Assembly (NCBI GenBank): GCA_017450325.1
Contig: JAFSVB010000170.1
Span: 1-42,907 of the forward strand
Direction of reading: 5' to 3'
DNA length: 42,907 nt
Source: Bacilli bacterium
GTDB taxonomy: Bacteria > Bacillota_I > Bacilli_A > RFN20 > CAG-826
Both the position numbers and the translations under genes were made by a program. The notes beneath the pieces are model-generated. The model had not been told where the DNA came from, did not search any database, and saw only the letters and a program-made list of their open reading frames with translations. Positions 31,868 to 40,320 of the stretch are shown here, piece by piece; the first letter of the stretch is position 1, and the number at the start of each line of letters is the position of its first letter.

Positions 31868-33591
31868 AAGCATTAACGCCTTTAAAAAAATATAGGCTGA
31901 GGGTTATCCTCGCGCCCGCTTTGAAGGCGGTGGAATGCCTTTGCGAGCTCATCATACCCTTTTTGGTCCGCGCGATTATCGACGAAGGCCTCAATGCGCA
32001 GGGAAGCCATTACCAAGACCATGGGTACGTGCTCGGTTTATGCGGCGTCGTCTTTGGCCTATCGCTTTTCGGCTTTGCCTGCACGATGGTGACGCAATAT
32101 GTCGCCTCGCGGGTATCCACATCATTCTCCCTAGAACTTAAGCACAACATTTACGAGCAAATCGGTCGCGTGAGCCCTCTTCAACTAGAACGCTATGGGA
32201 AATCCAAAGCCCTGAACCTCGTCACCGCGGCTTCCTCCTCTTTGCAAATGGGGGTGCAGATGTTTATGCGTCTGCTCGTCCGTGCGCCATTTCTCGTTTT
32301 CGGGGCTATCGTCGCGGCTTTCATCGTGAACGTTTACGCTGGGTTAGTGGTCTTAGGGGCATTGACGTTATGCGCGCTCGTGATTTTCATCGTCGTGAAG
32401 ACAACGCCACGCGAATACACGAAACTGATGAATGAACTCGATGCTATCTCCTGCCTCGGAGACGACTTAATCGTCGGTACCCGCGTCGTCCGCGCATTTA
32501 ATAAACAGGCGGAAGTATCGAATGCGTTTCACGATGAGTCGGAGCGTTATCGGAAACAAGCGCTACGTCTATCGCGCATCAACGCTTTCATCAACCCGCT
32601 GACGTTTGGCCTAGTGAACCTCGCCACGGTCCTCGTGCTCTATCTCGGCTCCTTTGCTTACGGCAATACCCTGATTTCCGTCGGCTCCATCGTCGCGCTT
32701 ATTTCTTTCTTGACGCAGGCGCTCAACGCCTTGATTCAGTTCACCAGGCTGGTTACCTCGCTCTCCAAGGCTTACGCCGATAAGAAACGAATTGATGCGT
32801 TCTTAGCGATAGAGCCGGAGATCGTCGATGGCCCTTTAACGCAGGAACCTCCCATTTCTTTAGGCGAAGACCTTTATGCCCTCAAGGACGTCGATGTGTC
32901 TTTCGGTGGCGAGAGTCTCGCCTTAGGGAACATCAATGTTCATATTGCGAAAGGCTCCAGCGTTGGCATCATCGGGGGCACGGGTTCAGGCAAGTCCACT
33001 CTCCTAAGCCTGCTCCTTCGCTTTATCGATCCGACTTCAGGCGTAGTGACCTTTCATGGCCACGACATTCGCGACAGCAAACTTCGCGCGGTGCGCGCGG
33101 AAGTGGCCATGGTCAGCCAAAAGCCGCAACTATTCAAAGGGACAATTCGCGAGAACATCACTTTGGGGGAAGAATACGACGCCAAAGAAATCGAAAATGC
33201 GCTTAAGGATGCGCTTGCCTTCGAGTTCGTCCAAGGCAAAGACAAAGGGTTAGACGCCGCGGTCGATGAAGGGGGCACGAACTTCTCGGGCGGACAAAAG
33301 CAACGCCTTCTTATCGCCCGTGCTCTTTTGTCCTCAAGGCCGGTTCTAGTCTTGGATGACGCGACGAGCGCCTTGGACTACAAAAGCGATCTCTATGTGC
33401 GACAACAAATCAAAAAACGGGCGGGTTTGACGACGATTTTCGTATCGCAACGCGCAACGTCTATCAAGGATTGCGACAACATTTACGTCTTGGACAAGGG
33501 CAGAATCGTGGGCGAGGGCAAGCATGAGGAATTGCTTAGGTCCTGCGACGTGTACCGCGAAATATATGAAGCGCAGGTGAATCAACGATGA
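31864..33591 (+). CDS. ABC exporter half-transporter with degenerate ATP site (TMD-NBD)
   Basis: 575 residues: six-helix transmembrane domain (about 1-315) then a nucleotide-binding domain. Walker A GGTGSGKST (371-379), intact signature FSGGQ (474-478), Walker B VLVLDD where the catalytic Glu is Asp (D499), and the H-loop His replaced by Gln (Q529 in FVSQR). These changes mark the non-hydrolysing site of a heterodimeric exporter like TM287/288 or BmrCD. Overlaps its partner by 4 nt. Substrate unknown: drugs, lipids and peptides are all exported by this group. Confidence 0.93.
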   Translation: MKALTPLKKYRLRVILAPALKAVECLCELIIPFLVRAIIDEGLNAQGSHYQDHGYVLGLCGVVFGLSLFGFACTMVTQYVASRVSTSFSLELKHNIYEQIGRVSPLQLERYGKSKALNLVTAASSSLQMGVQMFMRLLVRAPFLVFGAIVAAFIVNVYAGLVVLGALTLCALVIFIVVKTTPREYTKLMNELDAISCLGDDLIVGTRVVRAFNKQAEVSNAFHDESERYRKQALRLSRINAFINPLTFGLVNLATVLVLYLGSFAYGNTLISVGSIVALISFLTQALNALIQFTRLVTSLSKAYADKKRIDAFLAIEPEIVDGPLTQEPPISLGEDLYALKDVDVSFGGESLALGNINVHIAKGSSVGIIGGTGSGKSTLLSLLLRFIDPTSGVVTFHGHDIRDSKLRAVRAEVAMVSQKPQLFKGTIRENITLGEEYDAKEIENALKDALAFEFVQGKDKGLDAAVDEGGTNFSGGQKQRLLIARALLSSRPVLVLDDATSALDYKSDLYVRQQIKKRAGLTTIFVSQRATSIKDCDNIYVLDKGRIVGEGKHEELLRSCDVYREIYEAQVNQR

Positions 33592-35315
33592 AACGCTTTC
33601 GCATGCTTTTACCCTATTTGAAGGAATCGAAGGCGATGATCGCCCTCGCGTTCTTCTTCGCGGCCGTCTCGGTCTTCTTCAAGATGGCGATCCCGTTTAT
33701 CACGGGCCTCGCCATCGACAAGATTCGCCTTGGGGATATGGACATCTCCCTCCACCTCGTCTTGATGGGTGGGTGCTTGATTCTAGGGTCGGCTTTCCGA
33801 TATTTCTTCGATCTCTTTACGGCTTATGTCGCCCAAAAGGCCGTCCAGAAAATGCGCAACGACCTTTTCGATGCCCTGAATCAAATGCCGGTCTCCTATC
33901 TAGATTCCCATTATCACGGCGACTTGCTTAGCCGTCTCGTCGGCGATATTGAAAACGTTCAAACCGGTCTCATCACGGGTGCGGGCGCTTTGTTCGAAGG
34001 CGTGGTGCAGGCCTTGGTCACTTTGGCGTTCATGTTCGTCCTTAATTGGCTCCTCGCATTGACCGTTATCGTCTTGACCCCGATCTCCGTCATTGTCTCG
34101 CGCTTTATTTCCTCCAGGAATTCCAAATACTTCAAACGTCAGAGCGCGCGCCTTGGTGAATTGTCCAATCGTACCTTAGAGACGCTGGATACCATCGAGG
34201 CCGTCCACGCCTATGGGCTTTTTGAAAAGCAATCCGTTTATTTTGATGAGCGAAACGAGGAGTATCGAAGCGCTTCCTTTAAGGCGATGTTCGCGGCGAG
34301 TTGGATCAATCCCATGACCCGTTTGGTGAATAACTTCATCTATGCGGCGGTCATCATTTTCGGAGCATGCCTATTGCTCTTCCCGGATTCGTTCACCTTC
34401 ACCGGCGTCGCCTTCACCGTCGGCATGCTTTCTTCATTCCTCACGTATTCCTATCAATACATGACGCCTTTCAATGAAATCGCCGATGCGATGAGCGAGG
34501 TGCTCTTTGCCCTTGCTTCGCTAGGTCGCGTCCATGAAGTCATCCATGCTCCGCGCGACGTCGATGAGGGCGTGACGCCGCTAGGGAAGAGCATCGACCA
34601 GCTCGAAGCGAAAGAAATCGTCTTCTCCTACGATGGCAAAAGGACCATCATCGACGGCTTCGATCTGGATATCTACAAAGGCCATAAGATCGCGCTCGTC
34701 GGCACGACGGGTTGCGGAAAGACCACCATCATCAATCTCTTGATGCGCTTCTATGACCCTCAGCAGGGCGGTTTCTATTTCAATGGCGTGCTCGGGCAAG
34801 ACGCGGCGAAAAAAGAGATTCGTTCCCATGTGGGTATGGTGCTGCAGGACACGTGGCTTAGCCATGGCACGGTCCGGGATAACATCGCATATGGCAAAAA
34901 AGACGCGACGATGGAAGAAGTGGTGGCCGCTGCGAAAAAAGCGCATGCCGATGAGTTTATTCGGCGCATGGAGAACGGATACGATACGGTAATCTCTTCG
35001 AGTTCTGGCTTATCCATGGGCGAAAAACAGCTCTTATGCGTCGCGCGTATCATGCTTATCGAACCTGAAATCATTCTCTTGGATGAGGCGACGTCCAATA
35101 TTGACCTCCGCACGGAGCTCCAACTCGCGGATGCTTTCGACGAGCTGATGCGCGGCAAGACCTCTCTTGTGGTTGCCCATCGACTCTCCACCATCCGAAA
35201 CGCGGACCATATCCTTGTCATGGACAAAGGCAGAATCATCGAGCAGGGGAACTTCGCGGAACTCATGGCGAAAAACGGGTTCTTCGCGGAACTCTATAAC
35301 GCGCAGCTTGCGTGA
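33588..35315 (+). CDS. ABC exporter half-transporter with active ATP site (TMD-NBD)
   Basis: 575 residues, the same length as its partner. Transmembrane domain then Walker A GTTGCGKTT (372-380), a degenerate signature LSMGE (475-479), Walker B IILLDE with the catalytic Glu (E500) and the H-loop His in VVAHRLSTI. The pattern is the exact complement of the partner: this subunit supplies Walker motifs and partner supplies the good LSGGQ to form one active site, while its poor signature pairs with the partner's poor Walker B. The stop is followed directly by the stop of the convergent GNAT gene. Confidence 0.94.
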   Translation: MKRFRMLLPYLKESKAMIALAFFFAAVSVFFKMAIPFITGLAIDKIRLGDMDISLHLVLMGGCLILGSAFRYFFDLFTAYVAQKAVQKMRNDLFDALNQMPVSYLDSHYHGDLLSRLVGDIENVQTGLITGAGALFEGVVQALVTLAFMFVLNWLLALTVIVLTPISVIVSRFISSRNSKYFKRQSARLGELSNRTLETLDTIEAVHAYGLFEKQSVYFDERNEEYRSASFKAMFAASWINPMTRLVNNFIYAAVIIFGACLLLFPDSFTFTGVAFTVGMLSSFLTYSYQYMTPFNEIADAMSEVLFALASLGRVHEVIHAPRDVDEGVTPLGKSIDQLEAKEIVFSYDGKRTIIDGFDLDIYKGHKIALVGTTGCGKTTIINLLMRFYDPQQGGFYFNGVLGQDAAKKEIRSHVGMVLQDTWLSHGTVRDNIAYGKKDATMEEVVAAAKKAHADEFIRRMENGYDTVISSSSGLSMGEKQLLCVARIMLIEPEIILLDEATSNIDLRTELQLADAFDELMRGKTSLVVAHRLSTIRNADHILVMDKGRIIEQGNFAELMAKNGFFAELYNAQLA

Positions 35316-35888
35316 TTACCAATACGCCTCGCGGCATAGGCCCGTCGGGCGGTAACGCTTAGCGAGGATTGCCTTCTTTTTCTCGCCCCATTCCAAGCCG
35401 CCGGGGTTGCCGCAAGGAAAGAAGCCATGAGCCTTGAAGAATGCCATGGCGGACTGATTCTCCTCTTCTAGGAAGAGCAGCCAAGTCGCGCCTTTATAGG
35501 TGGCGAAAAGGCTTTTGAGCAACTCGTCTCCCAACCCTTGTCTTTGGTAGGCGGGGAGGACGAACAAGGCGCGCAGAATCAACAAGGGCTCGCCGCGATG
35601 ACCCGCGTCTTCTAGAATGTCGCTTGTCTTCCGATAACTGCGGGTCTTGGGAAAGAACTCATCTTCCATGGAACGAGCGATGATGGCAAAGCCTAGCACG
35701 GTTTTGCGTAGCTTGATGACGAGGACGTGGTGGTCCTTGATGTCTTCGCTTAGCCGTTGCAAAAGGTCGTCGGCGCGTTCTTCCTCCATGCGACTATTCG
35801 CGGGAAGGGCTTCACTGGATGAAGCAAAACACGAGACGACCTCCCGGTAGTCTTCCATAGTCGCAAGATGGATGCTCCACGAAATCAT
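35316..35888 (-). CDS. GNAT-family N-acetyltransferase
   Basis: 190 residues from MISWSIHLATMED. The acetyl-CoA-binding motif is in LRALFVLPAYQRQGLGDELLKSL (Q-x-x-G-L-G), with the FLEEENQSAMAFFKAHGFFPCG strand-helix typical of the fold's second half. The substrate is not evident. TATCAT ends 6 nt before the ATG and there is no Shine-Dalgarno sequence. No space separates its stop from that of the second ABC gene. Confidence 0.9.
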   Translation of the reverse strand: MISWSIHLATMEDYREVVSCFASSSEALPANSRMEEERADDLLQRLSEDIKDHHVLVIKLRKTVLGFAIIARSMEDEFFPKTRSYRKTSDILEDAGHRGEPLLILRALFVLPAYQRQGLGDELLKSLFATYKGATWLLFLEEENQSAMAFFKAHGFFPCGNPGGLEWGEKKKAILAKRYRPTGLCREAYW

Positions 35889-35894
35889 GAGGAC

Positions 35895-35900
35895 ATGATA
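35895..35900 (-). promoter_or_regulatory. -10 box of the GNAT gene, predicted leaderless start
   Basis: Minus-strand TATCAT, 6 nt before ATG. Confidence 0.5.
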
Positions 35901-36001
35901 ACCCAAAAAAGAAGGAAACTAGTCCAAAAATGTTTATTTGAGGCCATAGGCCTATGAAGTCGACGTTCTTTTCTATAAAATCTAGGGAAAAGGGGGAGAA
36001 T

Positions 36002-39000
36002 ATGGGCGCGTGCTACATTTATAAAAACGTGAATGCGTCCGCAGAGATGACTCTTTTCTCCGCCGAGGACCGTAACGCGGAGGACTATCGCGACCTCCTC
36101 GAGAAAATCGGCGCTTTTGAGATGCTCTACCTATCCCAAAAGCATCACGCTCACCCATTCGGCCATAAAGAAAGCAAAGCCGAGACCGAGGCTAGATTGC
36201 AGTTCAACGTTGAGAAATGGTATTTGGTGGCCGCCATCTTTGACCCCAATCACCGCGAAGGCTTTTCTTCCGCGCTTCTCGTGCATAAAGAATTGGAATC
36301 TTTTGCCATCGTCGTTGAGCTGACGGGCTTCCAAATCACCGATTCTATTTTTGGCGAGTGGGCAGTCGAGGATGAGTTCCACGAAATTGAACCGATGCAG
36401 GAGGTTCTGGATTTCTTCGGCATAAAGAAGCAGCCTGCCTCGCCTCAGCCCAAGGCGGTTGCCAGCAAAGAAGAGCCGACTATCATAACTCCTACCTTCG
36501 AGCCCGTTCGGAAGGGTGGCATTCAAAAGATCGTTCTTCAAGGAGATACGAAATCGCATGAAGGACAGACGTTCGATGACCAAGAGGATGCCTCGACCTA
36601 TGACGAAGAAGACACGCCCGTATCCATCCACGTTGAGACGCCTAGCTTCGTCGCGAACTCTTCCAAGAAGCCGCGGAATCTAGACGCGATAACGCCCGTA
36701 AAACCCTCTTCAATTTCAAAACGTAAGGATTTTTCTTCCGACCCATCTCCCGTCTTTTCCCCAAGCAGCAACAAGAAACCGCGAAACCTTGACGAGGATT
36801 TTCCTAAGAAACCACATCCAAAAAAGATCGATAGAATCGAGAAAAAAGAAGAAATCGCACAACCGATAGAAGATTTAGGCTCTGCCGAACCTGCCACGAT
36901 TGAATATCCGCAGTTCGTCGCGAATTCCTCAAAGAAGCCAAAGAATTTAGACGGAGTATCATCTGCAAAACCCCATCCAATTTCCAAACAAGAGGCAAAA
37001 GTCGAAAGTCCTTCGACCTCCTTTGCTCCAAGCAGCAACAAGAAGCCAAAGAACCTCGACCAGCCACAATCCCATTGGCAGGAGGTCGCCCTCATTCGTC
37101 TCCTTCCGGACCGAAAGTCACCAAACTGCAGGACCTTGGTCAATGACCACAAGGACGAACGCATTGTCGGTATCTTCGACTCTGCGCGACGGAAGCTTGA
37201 GACTTTGGACGCCCTCCAATTAACGAATACCTGCAGTTTTTCGCCAAGCCTTCCAGAGGGCTCTTTATGGAAAAGGGCTATAAAGCAATTTCGGGTCGAT
37301 CAGTGGAATATCCTTGCCTTGAATGTGGATGCGTACAACCGTCCAACGGCTTTTGTCCTTTCCGATGTTGCCCAGCCGGAGTTTTGCTTGATCGTCCTCC
37401 CGAATGGCCGCATCTTGTCCATCGGGTTCAATGGGGTTTGCGTCCATTCCCCTTACCATAGCTTTGAGGACCTTTTAAAAACCTTGGAGGAACCAGAGCA
37501 GGCTCTAGAACCTCCTTTTGAGCCTTCAAAGAAGGAGGAAGCGCCCGAAGAGCAACAAACGCTAGCGGAAATGGAAGCCGTGCCTGATGAAGACGAGGAA
37601 CGTCCTCTAATTGCGAGAAGACGCGTCTTCGTCACCAACGCTTTCCTAAAAGCCCAAGACCGTTTTGCGCGTAAATACCACATGGCCGCGGAGCGTGATT
37701 TCGAGGACGTCGTGAAGACGTTGATCGTATCCGATGACGATGAGCTCGCCGCCTTCTTAAAAGGGCATGACTCCAAGCCCATCCGCACGGAACATGATGT
37801 CACCATCCTCAAGATGCGCTTTGGTTCTTCCGCCGATTACGCCGCTTCGAGGCTCTTCTATTGCCGCGGCTATGACTTGCGGCGCAAGATGGATGCGAAC
37901 GACATCCTTTTGCTCGGCGTTTCCGACCAGGGGGAACACGAGGAACAAGGTGAGGTCAGCCGTCTTTTCGCCCGAATGTTCGAGCCAAAAAGGGATTTGC
38001 TGCTTTACCAGAAACTCCTCCCCATCCATAAAGATGCGGACCTTGATCAGCTCGCCTACATGTCCTCGAAGCAGTTCTCTTATCTCGATGACGCCCGCCA
38101 AGCGATGCCGATGGCGTTCCTAGGATCCGCGGGTACTGGAAAGACGCTGATATCGCTGCAGCATTATCTTTCCTTGCTCGAGGAAGGAAAGAAAGTCCTC
38201 TACCTGACCTATCAAAAGGCATTGTGCGACGAAGTGCGGAAAACACTAAAAGAACTGCGTGCGGACAACGTGGAGGCCATGACGTATCGTGATCTTTGCT
38301 TCTCTATCCTCGGCGAGGGGAGGGCGAGCGCCATGCGGACGAAAAAACGTTTTCGGCGTTGGTTTATCAACTATGCGAGCAAGACCGGTTCCGCCCAAGC
38401 GAAGCTGCGCGAGGTCGGCCCGACCATCGAAGACCAATTCATGATCTGCTATGTGTTCTATCGCGGCATCATCGACGGTTCGCGGAAAGAATACAAGACG
38501 CGGCGCGGGGCCATCTTATCCAAGGAACAGTTCCTCGCGGCGGTTCGCCAAGAGAAGGGCTTTTCTCAAAAAGCAAAAGAAGTGGTCTATGACGTCGCCC
38601 TTGCCTACGAGAAACATCTTGTGAATTATGCGGGCACCACCGATAACAAACTCGCCTATGAGATCCTTACGATGGGAAAGAAGGCTCAACGCTACGACGC
38701 CGTTGTCATCGATGAGTTTCAGGACCTTTCGGAAATCCAATTCATGGCCGTCGTCAGCCTGCTCAAGGTAAGCTATCCCTTACCGCTATTCATTTATGGC
38801 GACGAGAACCAGGCCATCAACCCGACCATCTTCAATTTCAAGAACACCCAGCAGATTCTATTCGAGATGTTCAAGAAGGACATCCGCTTTAAAGTGACGG
38901 AGTTGAACGACTCCTTCCGCTCTGGCCCGAACCTCGTCCACTATATCAATGACGTGAATAAGGTGAAGCGCCTCGCCATCGGCGCGCGCAGCCAACAAGA

Positions 39001-39919
39001 AGAACTTGAAGTCTCTCTGCGCGAAGACGAGGAGGACTTATTCGCCACCCTCGTCGAAGGCGAGGACAATCTCAAGGAACTTCTAAAAATCTGCAGCCGT
39101 TCCGAAAAGGACGTGGTGTTTATCTTCCCATCCGCAACAAGAAGAGAAAAGGCGGAAAAGCAATTTTCGTCTATCCTCGGGGAAGGCTTCGTCCATTCTT
39201 CTTTCCTCTCCGTCGAGGAGGCCAAAGGACGCGAGTGGGATTCCGTCGTCCTCGTCGATTTCTTCTCTTCTTCTAGAGAGCTTTTCGACGCGATGCTTGG
39301 CGAGGACCGCGCTGGGCACCATTCGACCATTCACCGCATGCTCTTCAATCGGTTCTATGTCGCGCTTACCAGGGCGCAAAACCGCATCGTCGTATATGAA
39401 TCGGATGCATCGGACCTGATACGCAAGAAGCTGTTGAAGGGGTTGCTGACCTTGCCTAGCCTCAAGCAGCTTGAGGATTATTTCCAAGGCGGCGCATCGG
39501 ATGAAGCATGGTCACAGTTTGGGGACAAACTCATGCATTCTCGGCGTTACTCCGCCGCTTATAAAGCCTTTTCACGAACCGAGGGCGAAGAAGCTAAGGA
39601 GAAAGCGGAACTATGCCTTCGCTACATCAAGGCGGAGCACGACGAACTATCCTACGAAGAGGCTCGAGACCTCTACCTGGAGCAATTGGATTATGAATAC
39701 CTTTCCGACCTATATGAGGAAATGGGATATCATGACCGCGCGACTTTCTTGGATATAGCGCGCGACCGCACGGACGCCGGCTACGTCTTAGAGGCTTATC
39801 ACGCGCTAGAAAAAGACTTGTCGCTTTTGGAGAAAAAAGTATTCTTCGCCCTATGCTGCCATAAATTGCAGCAACGGATAGAGGGACTTAGGAGTAAATT
39901 ATTCAGGAGGCCATCATGA
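36002..39919 (+). CDS. Large UvrD/Rep-type helicase with duplicated N-terminal domain and motif repeats
   Basis: 1305 residues; start chosen for the AGGGGGAG site just upstream, with TATAAA near 35974. From the N-terminus: domain A (about 1-145); a low-complexity linker with four FxxxSxKKPxNLD repeats (216-228, 252-264, 305-317, 341-353); domain B (about 357-500), which resembles domain A; an acidic segment; a region around 550-640 that may have a RelE-like fold (weak inference); the helicase core with Walker A GSAGTGKT (708-715), DEFQD (904-908), YGDENQ, SFRSGPNLV and VALTRA (1120-1125); and a helical, TPR-like C-terminal ~150 residues. Superfamily 1A motors move 3'-5' on single-stranded DNA. 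It overlaps the coiled-coil gene by 4 nt and so heads a three-gene unit. Confidence 0.85.
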   Translation: MGACYIYKNVNASAEMTLFSAEDRNAEDYRDLLEKIGAFEMLYLSQKHHAHPFGHKESKAETEARLQFNVEKWYLVAAIFDPNHREGFSSALLVHKELESFAIVVELTGFQITDSIFGEWAVEDEFHEIEPMQEVLDFFGIKKQPASPQPKAVASKEEPTIITPTFEPVRKGGIQKIVLQGDTKSHEGQTFDDQEDASTYDEEDTPVSIHVETPSFVANSSKKPRNLDAITPVKPSSISKRKDFSSDPSPVFSPSSNKKPRNLDEDFPKKPHPKKIDRIEKKEEIAQPIEDLGSAEPATIEYPQFVANSSKKPKNLDGVSSAKPHPISKQEAKVESPSTSFAPSSNKKPKNLDQPQSHWQEVALIRLLPDRKSPNCRTLVNDHKDERIVGIFDSARRKLETLDALQLTNTCSFSPSLPEGSLWKRAIKQFRVDQWNILALNVDAYNRPTAFVLSDVAQPEFCLIVLPNGRILSIGFNGVCVHSPYHSFEDLLKTLEEPEQALEPPFEPSKKEEAPEEQQTLAEMEAVPDEDEERPLIARRRVFVTNAFLKAQDRFARKYHMAAERDFEDVVKTLIVSDDDELAAFLKGHDSKPIRTEHDVTILKMRFGSSADYAASRLFYCRGYDLRRKMDANDILLLGVSDQGEHEEQGEVSRLFARMFEPKRDLLLYQKLLPIHKDADLDQLAYMSSKQFSYLDDARQAMPMAFLGSAGTGKTLISLQHYLSLLEEGKKVLYLTYQKALCDEVRKTLKELRADNVEAMTYRDLCFSILGEGRASAMRTKKRFRRWFINYASKTGSAQAKLREVGPTIEDQFMICYVFYRGIIDGSRKEYKTRRGAILSKEQFLAAVRQEKGFSQKAKEVVYDVALAYEKHLVNYAGTTDNKLAYEILTMGKKAQRYDAVVIDEFQDLSEIQFMAVVSLLKVSYPLPLFIYGDENQAINPTIFNFKNTQQILFEMFKKDIRFKVTELNDSFRSGPNLVHYINDVNKVKRLAIGARSQQEELEVSLREDEEDLFATLVEGEDNLKELLKICSRSEKDVVFIFPSATRREKAEKQFSSILGEGFVHSSFLSVEEAKGREWDSVVLVDFFSSSRELFDAMLGEDRAGHHSTIHRMLFNRFYVALTRAQNRIVVYESDASDLIRKKLLKGLLTLPSLKQLEDYFQGGASDEAWSQFGDKLMHSRRYSAAYKAFSRTEGEEAKEKAELCLRYIKAEHDELSYEEARDLYLEQLDYEYLSDLYEEMGYHDRATFLDIARDRTDAGYVLEAYHALEKDLSLLEKKVFFALCCHKLQQRIEGLRSKLFRRPS
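36647..37060 (+). repeat. Four coding repeats of a 13-residue KKP-NLD motif
   Basis: FVANSSKKPRNLD (36647-36685), FSPSSNKKPRNLD (36755-36793), FVANSSKKPKNLD (36914-36952) and FAPSSNKKPKNLD (37022-37060). Repeats 1 and 3, and 2 and 4, are each 89 codons apart, showing duplication of a two-motif unit; DNA has diverged mostly at synonymous positions. Confidence 0.92.
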
Positions 39920-40320
39920 TGGACAAATCAGACGAACTATTCACAAAGACGCTTGAAGAGCTATCCGCGATGTCCGCGCGGCTAGAGGAGATCTCGAAAG
40001 TGGAGGAGACCTTTCAAAGCCGCATGGACGAACTCACCGCCAAAGTGGAAATCCTTTACGGTAGACAAAAAGAAATCGTCGATGCATTCAACCTCCTGAA
40101 TTCGGGAATCAGCGATTTGGAAAAATGCTTATCTTCCGTTGATGTTCTTGAACAAAAAATAGGGGATTTGCGGGAGAATCTCGCAAAAATCGATGTCCAA
40201 GGCCTCAGTGAAAAACTGGATAATACCTCCGATGAAATCGGCCGTTCGTTCAGCAAACTCGTCGCGGCGGAGAAGCGTTCCAAAGAAGCGAAAGAGAAGA
40301 AAAACCTCGGCAAGAAATGA
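39916..40320 (+). CDS. Small coiled-coil protein between helicase and Vsr-Nudix genes
   Basis: 134 residues. AGGAGG is 5 nt before the ATG at 39916 and 8 nt before a second ATG at 39919; either may be used. Nearly the whole sequence has heptad-like spacing of Leu, Ile and Val with many Glu, Lys and Asp (LEELSAMSARLEEISKVEE, LEQKIGDLRENLAKIDV), predicting a long coiled coil, and a lysine-rich tail (KEAKEKKNLGKK). No cysteine-metal or catalytic motif. It overlaps both neighbours by ATGA, so the three proteins are made together; it is a candidate bridge between the two enzymes (inference). Confidence 0.8.
   Translation: MMDKSDELFTKTLEELSAMSARLEEISKVEETFQSRMDELTAKVEILYGRQKEIVDAFNLLNSGISDLEKCLSSVDVLEQKIGDLRENLAKIDVQGLSEKLDNTSDEIGRSFSKLVAAEKRSKEAKEKKNLGKK

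Noticed and set aside
35941-35953. AGGCCATAGGCCT palindrome upstream of the helicase gene
   Set aside because: Arms of only 5 nt with no clear relation to a -35 or -10 element; could be chance.
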